Source: Sphingobacterium sp. HMA12
GTDB taxonomy: Bacteria > Bacteroidota > Bacteroidia > Sphingobacteriales > Sphingobacteriaceae
DNA: 64,000 nt
Direction: 5' to 3'
Assembly (NCBI RefSeq): GCF_002933815.1
Contig: NZ_BEYR01000009.1
Coordinates: 74,273 to 138,272, forward strand
Part shown: positions 17,934 through 26,587 of the stretch, in pieces
Layout: every line of letters starts with the position of its first letter
Position numbering within the stretch: position 1 is the first letter of the stretch
Translations under genes and position numbers: made by a program
Notes under the pieces: model-generated
Seen by the model: the letters and a program-made list of their open reading frames with translations, nothing else
Told to the model about the DNA's origin: nothing
The model's database searches: none

Positions 17934-19850
17934 TTAATCATGTGTCAAAACCACCTCCAAAAACTTAATGGCCTCCGCCCCTACAATATTTTTCACATGA
18001 AGTTCCACCGATTGCTTTCCGACGGGCAGATCTATTTGTCCGAGCATAAGGGAGTTTCCGTAGCCACTTTTAGGTGATGCTGGATCAATCGTGAAGTTGA
18101 TTTCTTTTCCGGCTATTTTTAAAACCATCTCCCCGCCTGTATTTTCCACATCCTTGACATAGCGTACCGAGACTTTAAACCGTGCCGACTTCAACACATT
18201 GATATTCCATCCAAGATACTGATTGCTATTTTTCCATCCGGACACATAGTAACGGTCCCGTTTTCCATCTCCAAATTTCATCGGATCCCCATATTGTTTT
18301 GCATAGAAAGACAGTAAACGATTTTCAGTGACACGTGCATCAACATAAATCAGATCATTGGATTCAGGCGCGTTTATATCCTGCTTTAACTGGACAACAA
18401 GAACTTCATCCGCCGGATCATCCCCTATTTGATCCAATGGGATATGGAGTCCGGTGGCATCTGAAATATAGTCTTTGATCCTTCTTTTTGAAGACAGCAG
18501 AGAAATGGATTTAACCGCCATTGTAAGTCCGCCAACAGTCAATTTCTCTCCTTTCGGCTTTTTAAAGACATGCAAATACAGCGTACTGTTTCTTTTTGTG
18601 ATCACTCCCCATTGTTGGCGCGGTAAGGGCGAAGGTGCTACATCGATGACACTTTCCTTATTCTTTGCCATCCATTTGGCTATTCCTTTCAAAATAGTCA
18701 TATCAGGCGCATCAATGCTACCAACACCATTCGGGCCAATATTCATTAGGATATTTCCGCCCATAGCGGTCGCTTTGGCCAACAATTGTATAAAATGTGC
18801 TGCTGGTTTGTAGTTTTTATCCGTCGAGGAATAGCCATACGAATCATTCGTCGTGGGAATAGCCTCCCAATAAGCTCCCGCAGGGACGGGATAAAACTCT
18901 TCCGGTCGATCAGCAGTATTCAAATAATCGCCATAATTCCGGTCACCTGTACGCGCTAACCGTCCATTGACAACGATAGCGGGGTCAGTATCCCGGATTG
19001 CTTGCAGAATTCTTAAATTTTCGGACAAAGGCAGCTTATGTGGTGTATCGAACCAGAGCACATCGGGGTGGTACCTATGGATCAGCTCTTTTATTTGTGG
19101 AATCGCCTTTTCATCGACATAGCGTTTTGCTTTAAGCAACCATTCCGGATGACCGTCAAACCAATTTGCTCCCCCCAGCAGTTTATCCCCACCAGGATTA
19201 TTATAATCCCAGTCATTTCCCGGTGCATCGGGATGCTCCCAGTCAAATGCATGTGAATAATAAAATCCGAATAACAAACCATGTTTATGACAAGCTTGCG
19301 CTAGTTGCATCAATGGATCCTCTTTTAATGCAGTACTCTTTATCGAATAAGCACTAGCATATTGTGATGGATACATTGCAAAGCCATCATGATGTTTCGC
19401 TGTGATTATAAAATACTTCATACCGGCATTTTTCGCCAAGATTATCCATTCTTCAGCATTAAACTTTTCGGGATTAAATCTGGCGGCAGAATCCAGGTAT
19501 TCCTGACGGGGAATTTGCATGACACGCATGAGATGCTCGGCATATCCCCCTCCTTTTTTCCCCTTCCACACATTACCATATTGCGAATAAACACCCCAGT
19601 GCACAAACATACCAAAGGTTGCCTTTTTCCATTTCTGAACACGCCGTTTTTGTCCTTTTGCAGATTGCTTCCACCAGCCTGTCTCCGCAGCCGATATCGC
19701 AAGACTGTCCCTTGCCGTAGGATCATTAAACATTGCTGCGGCTTCGTTTCCCCTATTGGCATTTTTAACCTGCCCTACGGCCGCTATTGCAGCCGCTGAA
19801 AGCACTAAAACAAGGCAATATCTGGTATTGATCATAAGTTTCGATATCAT
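17934..19850 (-). CDS. Alpha-L-fucosidase, GH29
   Basis: A 638-residue secreted glycosidase. A signal peptide (TRYCLVLVLSAAAIAAVGQ) lies near residues 9-27. The GH29 TIM barrel follows with FGMFVHWGVYSQYG, the hallmark KYFIITAKHHDGFAMY, and the nucleophile region HPDVLWFDTPHK with Asp about D268. The C-terminus (about 490-635) is a beta-sandwich of the carbohydrate-binding type. It should remove terminal fucose from glycans in the periplasm or at the surface. I chose ATG 19850; an upstream in-frame ATG (19898) would prepend a charged stretch before the signal peptide. A TATTTTTG -7-like box lies at 19922-19929 on the minus strand. No SusCD or other glycosidase is directly adjacent. Confidence 0.92.
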   Translation of the reverse strand: MISKLMINTRYCLVLVLSAAAIAAVGQVKNANRGNEAAAMFNDPTARDSLAISAAETGWWKQSAKGQKRRVQKWKKATFGMFVHWGVYSQYGNVWKGKKGGGYAEHLMRVMQIPRQEYLDSAARFNPEKFNAEEWIILAKNAGMKYFIITAKHHDGFAMYPSQYASAYSIKSTALKEDPLMQLAQACHKHGLLFGFYYSHAFDWEHPDAPGNDWDYNNPGGDKLLGGANWFDGHPEWLLKAKRYVDEKAIPQIKELIHRYHPDVLWFDTPHKLPLSENLRILQAIRDTDPAIVVNGRLARTGDRNYGDYLNTADRPEEFYPVPAGAYWEAIPTTNDSYGYSSTDKNYKPAAHFIQLLAKATAMGGNILMNIGPNGVGSIDAPDMTILKGIAKWMAKNKESVIDVAPSPLPRQQWGVITKRNSTLYLHVFKKPKGEKLTVGGLTMAVKSISLLSSKRRIKDYISDATGLHIPLDQIGDDPADEVLVVQLKQDINAPESNDLIYVDARVTENRLLSFYAKQYGDPMKFGDGKRDRYYVSGWKNSNQYLGWNINVLKSARFKVSVRYVKDVENTGGEMVLKIAGKEINFTIDPASPKSGYGNSLMLGQIDLPVGKQSVELHVKNIVGAEAIKFLEVVLTHD

Positions 19851-20052
19851 AATTGTTTCTTTAAGCCGAACGCAAGCACGAAGGGGCACATGGTCCAACT
19901 GTAAATAATGTATACTATTTTCAAAAATAGCTTAAAACGAAAGGAATAAGGTGTAATTTTTGTTCATTTTAGGGTAATGGTGCGGAAGTCAAAAAAAAAT
20001 AAAACCTATCCAGCCATGCACTGTTTATCTTATATTATAAACTTAAGGACAC

Positions 20053-20808
20053 ATGAGCAATTCATCAGATTATTGGCATGTTCAAATAGGATCAACAGTC
20101 AATACCAGTGAAATCTATATCGAAGTCACCAAAGACGGTCCGTATATTTTACACGGGCAAGTACCCTTTCATCTGCAATACATCATTCCGGATCGTGGGG
20201 GTGTCTCCAGATCCTATGAAAATGGTGAATCTTTCAAACTTGACCCCGAGACCTATCTATGCCGTTGTGGACTGTCTAAAAACAAACCCTATTGTGATAA
20301 CTCCCACATGCAGGCGAGATCCTCTGGCGTCGATCTGACGGACAGGGCCACCCTACACGATTCACTGCAGACGGCGGAGATTATAGAAGGACCAGTATTC
20401 TCCCTCAGTGACGACGAAAAATTATGTGCCTTTGCACGTTTCTGTGATCAGGGAAGAAGAATCTGGAATGACATAAATTATAGCGATGAACAATCGCTAA
20501 CAGGCGCCGTCAATATGGCACATTCCTGCCCCAGTGGACGGTTGCTTGTGTGGAACCAGAACAATACGCCCGTCGAAGAAAATACGGGAGCTGAGATAGG
20601 ACTCATTGAAGATGTATTGAATCAGTGCAGCGGCCCCATAGCGCTTTGGGGAGGAATTCCGGTCAAAAGCAGTAATGGCAAGTATTACGAAGTACGAAAC
20701 CGTCAGACCCTTTGCCGTTGTGGACAATCGGCCAACAAGCCATTTTGCGATGGTACACATGCTTCCATGGAATTTCAGGATGGGCTCAGCAAATACACAC
20801 AAAAATAG
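20053..20808 (+). CDS. Double CDGSH iron-sulfur domain protein
   Basis: A 251-residue protein with two CDGSH-type 2Fe-2S sites. Site 1 has C70, C72, C81 and H85 (CRCGLSKNKPYCDNSH), with N in place of the usual G. Site 2 has C221, C223, C232 and H236 (CRCGQSANKPFCDGTH). The middle (about 95-200) contains LCAFARFCDQ and AHSCPSGR, which supply extra cysteines and may form another metal site. CDGSH proteins carry labile, pH-sensitive clusters used in redox or cluster transfer; the role here is unknown. AAGGA stands four bases before the ATG, an unusual Shine-Dalgarno-like site for this genome. It is a single gene, followed after 113 nt by the SRPBCC run. Confidence 0.88.
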   Translation: MSNSSDYWHVQIGSTVNTSEIYIEVTKDGPYILHGQVPFHLQYIIPDRGGVSRSYENGESFKLDPETYLCRCGLSKNKPYCDNSHMQARSSGVDLTDRATLHDSLQTAEIIEGPVFSLSDDEKLCAFARFCDQGRRIWNDINYSDEQSLTGAVNMAHSCPSGRLLVWNQNNTPVEENTGAEIGLIEDVLNQCSGPIALWGGIPVKSSNGKYYEVRNRQTLCRCGQSANKPFCDGTHASMEFQDGLSKYTQK

Positions 20809-20921
20809 TATCTTAACGTTTACTGTTCCCAAAATGCCCCCCTCTTTGGCGTATTTTTATTCCAAGGAAATACAAGCAATCGGTATTTATACAATATTTG
20901 TCTAAAATTTATTTTAAAATC

Positions 20922-21368
20922 ATGGAAAAGCTAACTGCAAAAGCAAGTATTCAGATTCAAAAACCTATCCATGAAGTTTTTGAAGCCATCATTGATCCGA
21001 ATAAAATAAATCATTATTTTATTAAGTCCGCAACTGGACGATTGGAGGCCGGAAAAACCGTAGAATGGACTTTCCCCGAATTCCCTGACAGTTTTCCCGT
21101 AACCGGAAAAACAATTCACCCGAACAGCTATATTTCGTTTGACTGGAGCGGTGGAATCACCAACCAGCTGGTTGAAATCAACCTGTCTTCATTCGGGGAA
21201 GATTCTACCGTCGTCAAAATTACAGAACACGAAATGAACAACGATCAAGATGGCATTTTGATCATGATGCGACAAACGGAAGGATGGGCAAACTTTTTGG
21301 CTTGCATGAAGGCTTATCTCGAATATAATATCAACCTTCGGAAAAATGCATTTGATTTTATGTTTTAA
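20922..21368 (+). CDS. SRPBCC (AHSA1-type) domain protein
   Basis: A 148-residue START-like protein. MEKLTAKASIQIQKPIHEVF opens the fold, PNKINHYF follows, TVEWTFPEFPDSFPV and the central strand ISFDWSGG build the sheet, and the C-terminal helix (TEGWANFLACMKAYLEY) closes the pocket. Family members bind hydrophobic ligands; the function is not known. I used ATG 20922, not the TTG 24 nt upstream, because family proteins begin just before the first strand. It is the first gene of a same-strand run with gaps of 13, 4 and 26 nt. Confidence 0.82.
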   Translation: MEKLTAKASIQIQKPIHEVFEAIIDPNKINHYFIKSATGRLEAGKTVEWTFPEFPDSFPVTGKTIHPNSYISFDWSGGITNQLVEINLSSFGEDSTVVKITEHEMNNDQDGILIMMRQTEGWANFLACMKAYLEYNINLRKNAFDFMF

Positions 21369-21381
21369 CAGCAATTAGGAA

Positions 21382-21816
21382 ATGGCAGTAAATAAAACTT
21401 CCTATATCAAAAAAAAAGTCAATGACTTTATACAGGAAATACCGGATGTACAAAAAAGAGAAGACAGCATCCAGCTTATCCATCTGATGCATACCGTCTC
21501 ACATGAAGTCCCAAAGATGTTTGGAGAATCCATCATTGGCTTCGGACAGTACCATTATAAATACGCGAGCGGGCACGAAGGTTATGCCCCTTTGATAGGC
21601 TTCAGCCCCCGAAAAGCGGCAATCTCGCTTTATGTGTATACCGGACTCGACGAACATAGGCCACTGGTGGAAAAATTAGGTAAATTCAAACAAGGAAAAG
21701 CCTGTATTTACATTAAAAAACTAAGTGACATCAATACGGATCATCTGACTACACTAATGCAGCAGACTATCCAATTTTTATCAACAAAATACACCCGGAT
21801 CAAGGATAAGGAATAA
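21382..21816 (+). CDS. DUF1801 domain protein
   Basis: A 144-residue protein. The motif PKMFGESIIGFGQYHYKY and the later YAPLIGFSPRKAAISLYVYTG are typical of stand-alone DUF1801 proteins, related to the YdhG/frataxin-like fold. No catalytic residues are obvious and no function is established. It starts 13 nt after the SRPBCC gene and ends 4 nt before the next, so it is almost surely in the same operon. Confidence 0.8.
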   Translation: MAVNKTSYIKKKVNDFIQEIPDVQKREDSIQLIHLMHTVSHEVPKMFGESIIGFGQYHYKYASGHEGYAPLIGFSPRKAAISLYVYTGLDEHRPLVEKLGKFKQGKACIYIKKLSDINTDHLTTLMQQTIQFLSTKYTRIKDKE

Positions 21817-21820
21817 TAGT

Positions 21821-22750
21821 ATGACAAGCAGCATTTCAACAATTGACGCGTATATAAACCAATTCGAGGGGGATAAGAAAGCATATCTCATCCAAGTCTA
21901 CAAACTTATTGCCGGGATGGTGCCCACCGCGGCCACGGAAACCATATCCTACCAGATGCCTACCTTCCGGTTGAATGGCAATTTGATTCATTTTGCCATG
22001 AATAAGCAGCATCTCGGAATATACCCCGGGCCGGACGCCATTGAGCATTTTGCTTCTCGACTCAAGGCTTTCAAAACAACAAAAGGAGCCATTCAGATCC
22101 CGATAGACCAACCCGTACCCGAAAAAATCATCCGGGATATCGTTGCATTTAATATCGAAAAACTCAAAGATAAACAAGGCCCCAACTGGCATAAAAACCG
22201 TGGAAATTGGCTGGAAGCAGAAGAGATGATGCAACAGATCATGTTAAAAACCACACTGAAAAAAGAATTCAAATGGGGAAGTGACGTTTATACACACAAG
22301 GGAAAGAACGTTATCGGATGGGGAGGTTTCAAAAACTTTTTCTCCCTCTGGTTCTATAACGGCGTATTTTTAGAAGATAAGGAAAACGTTCTTATCAGTG
22401 CTTCAGAAGGAAAAACAAAAGCACTTCGCCAATGGCGTTTCAATGATGTCAGCGAGATGGACAGCACCAAAATTGAAGCTTACATCAAAGAATCTATTCG
22501 AACTGTTGACGAAGGAAAAGAGATTAAACCAGCTAAAAGCGAAGTTATCCCCCCATCTGGTCTGTTACTGGAAGCTCTTCGTTCAGACGAGGCATTTTAT
22601 GATCATTTCAATGCTTTAACTCCCGGAAAGCAAAAAGAATATATCCAATATATTGACGAAGCTAAACAGGAAAAAACCAAATTATCCCGCCTGGAAAAAA
22701 TCAGACCGATGATTATTGCCAACAAAGGATTAAATGATAAATATAAATAA
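21821..22750 (+). CDS. DUF1801-YdeI fusion protein
   Basis: A 309-residue two-part protein. Residues 1-120 are a DUF1801 domain (TISYQMPTFRLNGNLIHFA, GIYPGPDAIEHF). Residues about 130-309 match the YdeI family: KTTLKKEFKWGSDVYTHKGK, GWGGFKNFFSLWFYNG, then the C-terminal bacteriocin-protection-type helix region with LTPGKQKEYIQYIDEAKQ and RLEKIRPMI. YdeI homologues have been linked to antimicrobial-peptide tolerance, but no biochemical role is known. The neighbours are a second DUF1801 gene (4 nt upstream) and a VOC gene (26 nt downstream). Confidence 0.82.
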   Translation: MTSSISTIDAYINQFEGDKKAYLIQVYKLIAGMVPTAATETISYQMPTFRLNGNLIHFAMNKQHLGIYPGPDAIEHFASRLKAFKTTKGAIQIPIDQPVPEKIIRDIVAFNIEKLKDKQGPNWHKNRGNWLEAEEMMQQIMLKTTLKKEFKWGSDVYTHKGKNVIGWGGFKNFFSLWFYNGVFLEDKENVLISASEGKTKALRQWRFNDVSEMDSTKIEAYIKESIRTVDEGKEIKPAKSEVIPPSGLLLEALRSDEAFYDHFNALTPGKQKEYIQYIDEAKQEKTKLSRLEKIRPMIIANKGLNDKYK

Positions 22751-22776
22751 TGAATTTCAACCAAAAATAGACGCTC

Positions 22777-23598
22777 ATGGAAAATTCAGTTATACCGTCG
22801 ATCTGGTTTGATCAAAATGCGAAAGAGGCTTTTGATCTATACTGTCAGACCTTTCCAAACAGCCGTGTAACCGGCAACTCCCCGATCGTTGTCGAGGCTC
22901 AGCTCAATGGCATAAAATTTATCGGGATCAACGGCGGTCCGATGTTTAAACCCAACCCATCCATTTCATTTATGGTGATCTGCGAATCAAAAGAAGAGGT
23001 TGATCGCATCTGGAATGTATTTTCAGCAGGCGGAACCACATTAATGCCCTTAGACAACTACCCCTGGAGTCCTTACTATGGCTGGATAGCGGACAAATAT
23101 GGTGTAAACTGGCAATTATACCAAGGCAAGGTCAGCGATACGAATCAGCAAGCGATTGTCCCGACCCTGATGTATTGTGGGCCCCAACAGGGTAAATGTG
23201 AAGCCGCGTTAAAGTTTTATGGAGATCTGTTCAAAGACTTTCGTAGCAACGGTATCATGCGTTATGCAGCAGGTGAATACGAGGGTTTGATTCAGCATAC
23301 ACAATTCCTCGTCAATGGATTCACACTAATGGCAATGGATAGTGGCGTCACGCAGAATTTTACTTTTAATGAAGGAATTTCTCTTACCGTCTTATGCAAA
23401 GATCAGACAGAAATTGACTATTATTGGAATAACATTACAGCAAGGGGGCAGGAAAGCATGTGTGGTTGGTGTAAGGATGAATTTGGTGTAAGCTGGCAAA
23501 TTGTACCTGCCCAGATTGTCACATATCTTCAAAATCCCGGAGCCGGAGAAGCGCTGATGAAGATGAAAAAAATCATTATAAAAGATTTAATAGGATAA
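22777..23598 (+). CDS. Two-domain VOC (PhnB-like) protein
   Basis: A 273-residue protein made of two tandem PhnB-type vicinal-oxygen-chelate domains. Each has the pattern of an N-terminal WFDQNAKEAFDLYCQTFPNS / YCGPQQGKCEAALKFYGDLF segment and a C-terminal DKYGVNWQLY / DEFGVSWQIVP strand. VOC folds bind metal or small ligands and include glyoxalases and antibiotic-binding proteins. The older label of 3-demethylubiquinone methyltransferase is not supported. It closes the SRPBCC/DUF1801/YdeI run and is followed by a terminator. Confidence 0.82.
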   Translation: MENSVIPSIWFDQNAKEAFDLYCQTFPNSRVTGNSPIVVEAQLNGIKFIGINGGPMFKPNPSISFMVICESKEEVDRIWNVFSAGGTTLMPLDNYPWSPYYGWIADKYGVNWQLYQGKVSDTNQQAIVPTLMYCGPQQGKCEAALKFYGDLFKDFRSNGIMRYAAGEYEGLIQHTQFLVNGFTLMAMDSGVTQNFTFNEGISLTVLCKDQTEIDYYWNNITARGQESMCGWCKDEFGVSWQIVPAQIVTYLQNPGAGEALMKMKKIIIKDLIG

Positions 23599-23641
23599 GC
23601 TTGTCAGCCGATAACCAATCGCTTATGCTTATAAGGTGCAT

Positions 23642-23671
23642 AAAAAAAGGGGATAACAATCATCCCCTTTT
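23642..23671. terminator. Bidirectional terminator between VOC gene and sufE
   Basis: AAAAGGGGAT and ATCCCCTTTT pair perfectly around a 7-nt loop, with A/T runs on both sides. It lies between convergent genes. Confidence 0.85.
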
Positions 23672-23680
23672 CGATATCAG

Positions 23681-24106
23681 CTAAGCATTGACCTGCAATG
23701 CCAGTGCATATAATTTCATTTGTTTGATCATCGACAATAAACCGTTAGCACGGGTCGGCGACAAATGCTCTTTTAAGCCTATTTCATCAACGAAATACAG
23801 GTCTGCATCAACAATTTCTTTTGCCGTATGTCCCGATAGCACTTTGACCATCAGACTCACTAAACCTTTGGTGATAATTGCATCACTATCCGCCGTGAAA
23901 TATACTTTTCCGTCTTTAACCTCAGGATACAGCCATACTTTGGACTGGCAGCCTTTAATAATATATTCATCTGTCTTATATTGCTCATCAATTAAAGGAA
24001 CCTCTTTCCCAAGCTGAATGATGTACTCGTATTTTTCCATCCAATCGGTAAAGAAAGCAAAATCCTCAATTAATTCATTTTGTATTTCATTAATTGTCAT
24101 AACCAT
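23681..24106 (-). CDS. sufE: SufE family Fe-S cluster assembly protein
   Basis: A 141-residue protein with the SufE core: DWMEKYEYIIQLGKEVPL, then KGCQSKVWLYPEV, which holds the sulfur-accepting cysteine (C52 or close), and the C-terminal GLKEHLSPTRANGLLSM. It takes persulfide sulfur from SufS and passes it to the SufBCD scaffold, and it also stimulates SufS. The start lies 5 nt past the sufS stop, so the two are co-transcribed. sufBCD are not in the window. Confidence 0.93.
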   Translation of the reverse strand: MVMTINEIQNELIEDFAFFTDWMEKYEYIIQLGKEVPLIDEQYKTDEYIIKGCQSKVWLYPEVKDGKVYFTADSDAIITKGLVSLMVKVLSGHTAKEIVDADLYFVDEIGLKEHLSPTRANGLLSMIKQMKLYALALQVNA

Positions 24107-24111
24107 TTTTA

Positions 24112-25347
24112 TTACACCAACATATTGACCGCACGCTGAATGCCCGCCACCAAGATATCTATTTCTTCTTTTGTATTGTAAAGTGCCAATGAAGCCCGGA
24201 TTGTGCCCGGAATACCAAAACGGTCCATCACAGGCTGTGCACAGTGGTGACCGGTTCGCACCGCTATTCCCAATTTATCCAAAATTACACCTACATCATA
24301 GGGGTGTGTACCTTCGATAATGAATGAAATGACGGAACATTTTTGGTCGGCGGTGCCAATAAATTTCATCCCGGGAATCTGGGCCAATTTTTCCAAGGTA
24401 TAATCCAACAGCTCATGCTCATAAGCTTCGATATTCTTTAAGCCGATTGAATTGATATAGTCAATAGCTTCATTTAAACAGATTCCAGCTTCAATATTAG
24501 GTGTTCCAGCTTCAAATTTAAAAGGCAATTCATTATAAGTAGTCTTTTCAAAAGTCACCTCTTTAATCATATCACCACCACCCTGATAAGGAGGCATTGC
24601 ATTCAATAACTCTTCCTTACCATACAACACGCCGACACCTGTCGGTCCGTACATTTTATGTCCAGAAAACGCCAAAAAATCAACATCAAGATCCTGAACA
24701 TCCACTTGAATATGCTGGACAGCTTGTGCCGCGTCAACCAGGACAACCACTCCTTTGTCATGTGCGATCGAGATCATCTCCTTCACCGGGTTGATCGTTC
24801 CCAATGCATTGGAGACGTAGGTTACGGCAACTAGCTTGGTCTTTTCATTGAATAAATTTTGGTAAGCTTCCATATCAAGCTCCCCTTTGTCATTCATAGG
24901 AATAACACGGATTTTACATCCTTTCTCATCGCAGAGCATCTGCCAGGGAACAATATTGGAATGGTGTTCCATCGCAGAAATGATGATCTCATCCCCCGCA
25001 TGGATAAATGCCCTTCCATAACAAGTCGCTACCAGATTGATACTATCAGTCGTACCCTTGGTAATGATCACTTGTTTATCTTCGGGGGCATTGATAAAAG
25101 ATTGAAGCTTTTTACGGGTAACCTCAAAAGCATCCGTTGATATCTGGCTCAGGTAGTGAACACCCCGGTGCACATTACTGTTCATATCCGTATAATAATG
25201 TGCAATGGCATCGATTACTGCCGTGGGCTTTTGTGTCGTCGCACCGTTATCCAGATAAACCAAAGGTTTGCCATTCACCTCTCTTTTTAGAATAGGAAAA
25301 TCTGCACGTATTTTATCTATATTATATGTTTCCAAAGTCGTCTCCAT
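24112..25347 (-). CDS. sufS: Cysteine desulfurase SufS
   Basis: A 411-residue PLP enzyme of class V. The N-terminus has VYLDNGATTQKP, the PLP lysine is K231 in FSGHKMYGPTGVG, and the catalytic persulfide cysteine is C369 in RTGHHCAQPVMDRFG. The short loop around that cysteine is typical of group II desulfurases (SufS), not IscS. It converts cysteine to alanine and delivers sulfur to SufE, encoded 5 nt downstream. A TAACTTTG box at 25356-25363 ends 8 nt before the ATG, so the mRNA may be nearly leaderless. Confidence 0.95.
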   Translation of the reverse strand: METTLETYNIDKIRADFPILKREVNGKPLVYLDNGATTQKPTAVIDAIAHYYTDMNSNVHRGVHYLSQISTDAFEVTRKKLQSFINAPEDKQVIITKGTTDSINLVATCYGRAFIHAGDEIIISAMEHHSNIVPWQMLCDEKGCKIRVIPMNDKGELDMEAYQNLFNEKTKLVAVTYVSNALGTINPVKEMISIAHDKGVVVLVDAAQAVQHIQVDVQDLDVDFLAFSGHKMYGPTGVGVLYGKEELLNAMPPYQGGGDMIKEVTFEKTTYNELPFKFEAGTPNIEAGICLNEAIDYINSIGLKNIEAYEHELLDYTLEKLAQIPGMKFIGTADQKCSVISFIIEGTHPYDVGVILDKLGIAVRTGHHCAQPVMDRFGIPGTIRASLALYNTKEEIDILVAGIQRAVNMLV

Positions 25348-25355
25348 AATTCATA

Positions 25356-25363
25356 CAAAGTTA
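25356..25363 (-). promoter_or_regulatory. Putative -7 box of sufS (TAACTTTG)
   Basis: The minus-strand octamer fits TAnnTTTG, with only 8 nt between its last base and the sufS ATG. No canonical -33 element is seen. Confidence 0.45.
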
Positions 25364-25541
25364 ATAGTATTTTATCGAATACGGGCTGAGCAATCTGTTT
25401 TTTATGTCATTATCAACTACCCATGCTGCCTGTCCACCGCTATATAACGTGGCTCAATCCGGTTAAAGAAGCAACTTTTATTCCCTTTTACCATTTTAAA
25501 CAATTCTATCTTGCTTTTATAATTTATTGACGCTATTTATT

Positions 25542-25549
25542 TACCTTTG
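25542..25549 (+). promoter_or_regulatory. Putative -7 box of the desaturase gene (TACCTTTG)
   Basis: It matches TAnnTTTG and lies 7 nt before the ATG at 25557, implying a leaderless or near-leaderless mRNA. It falls inside the longer frame beginning with TTG 25527, which supports the ATG start. Confidence 0.5.
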
Positions 25550-25556
25550 TAATGAT

Positions 25557-26552
25557 ATGCAAGAATTACCTCTAAATTTACCAGAAGGCTCACGTAAAGA
25601 AGTGATGGCCTACTTGGAGCCTTTCATGTTAAATGAAATGAGCGAATACCTGAAGCCTGTAGAAGAAATGTGGCAACCCGCTGATTTCCTTCCAGACGCT
25701 TCTAGGGATACGTTTTTTGAGGAAATAAGAGATTTACAGGAAAGTGCCAAAGAACTCTCCTATGATTTAGTTGCTGTATTGATTGGTGATACAATTACCG
25801 AAGAAGCCCTTCCGACCTACGAATCCTGGTTGACTATGGTCGAAGATGTCGATAAAAATGAACAAGGTGGATGGATGAAATGGGTGCGTGCCTGGACTGC
25901 CGAAGAAAACCGCCATGGGGATTTATTGAATAAGTATCTTTACTTATCTGGCAGAATAGATATGCGTCAGTTTGAGATGTCTACACAATATCTAATACAA
26001 GATGGTTTTGATATCGGGACAGGTGCTGATCCTTACCGTAACTTTATCTATACCTCATTCCAGGAACTTGCCACCAATGTATCCCACCGTCGGGTATCGG
26101 GGCTTTCCAAAAAAAGTGGTGATAAGCTTCTAGCGAAGATGTGTGGTGTCATTGCATCGGATGAAGCACGTCACGCCAAGGCCTATATGTCGTTCATATC
26201 AAAAGCCCTGACGGTAGACCCTAGCGAAGTGATGATAGCTTTTGAAGATATGATGCGTAAGAAAATCGTGATGCCGGCACAGTTTTTAAGAGAAGCAGGC
26301 GAACCTCAGGGTGATGCCTTTGCCCATTTTTCAGATGCTGCACAGCGATTAGGCGTATATACCGCTTTAGATTATGTTGATATCTTGAAAGAACTTAATA
26401 ATGAATGGCAGATTGATCAAGTCTCAGGACTAAATGATCAGGGAGAAAAAGCAAGAGACTATCTCCTAAAATTACCTGACCGTCTGGCAAGATTAGCAGA
26501 TCGCATGAAGGTTCCCGAAAAAGAATATAAATTCAAATGGATATACGGATAA
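25557..26552 (+). CDS. Soluble acyl-ACP desaturase
   Basis: A 331-residue soluble di-iron desaturase of the plant type. The two carboxylate/His motifs are EENRHGDLLNKYL (about residues 120-132) and DEARHAKAYM (about 206-215). It should insert a cis double bond into acyl chains on acyl carrier protein, using O2 and electrons from a ferredoxin, to tune membrane fluidity. Such enzymes are known in Actinobacteria, plants and some Bacteroidota. It is divergent from sufS and followed by a hairpin terminator. Confidence 0.9.
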   Translation: MQELPLNLPEGSRKEVMAYLEPFMLNEMSEYLKPVEEMWQPADFLPDASRDTFFEEIRDLQESAKELSYDLVAVLIGDTITEEALPTYESWLTMVEDVDKNEQGGWMKWVRAWTAEENRHGDLLNKYLYLSGRIDMRQFEMSTQYLIQDGFDIGTGADPYRNFIYTSFQELATNVSHRRVSGLSKKSGDKLLAKMCGVIASDEARHAKAYMSFISKALTVDPSEVMIAFEDMMRKKIVMPAQFLREAGEPQGDAFAHFSDAAQRLGVYTALDYVDILKELNNEWQIDQVSGLNDQGEKARDYLLKLPDRLARLADRMKVPEKEYKFKWIYG

Positions 26553-26555
26553 ACA

Positions 26556-26587
26556 GAAAAGCTTGATTAGGAATAATCAGGCTTTTT
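26556..26587 (+). terminator. Terminator of the desaturase gene
   Basis: AAAAGCTTGATTA pairs with TAATCAGGCTTTTT (one T-G pair) around a GGAA loop. It has a T-run and begins a few bases past the stop codon. Confidence 0.8.

Noticed and set aside
19915-19930. Palindrome CTATTTT-CA-AAAATAG upstream of the GH29 gene
   Set aside because: It is AT-rich, short and overlaps a -7-like box by composition, so a regulatory claim is too weak.
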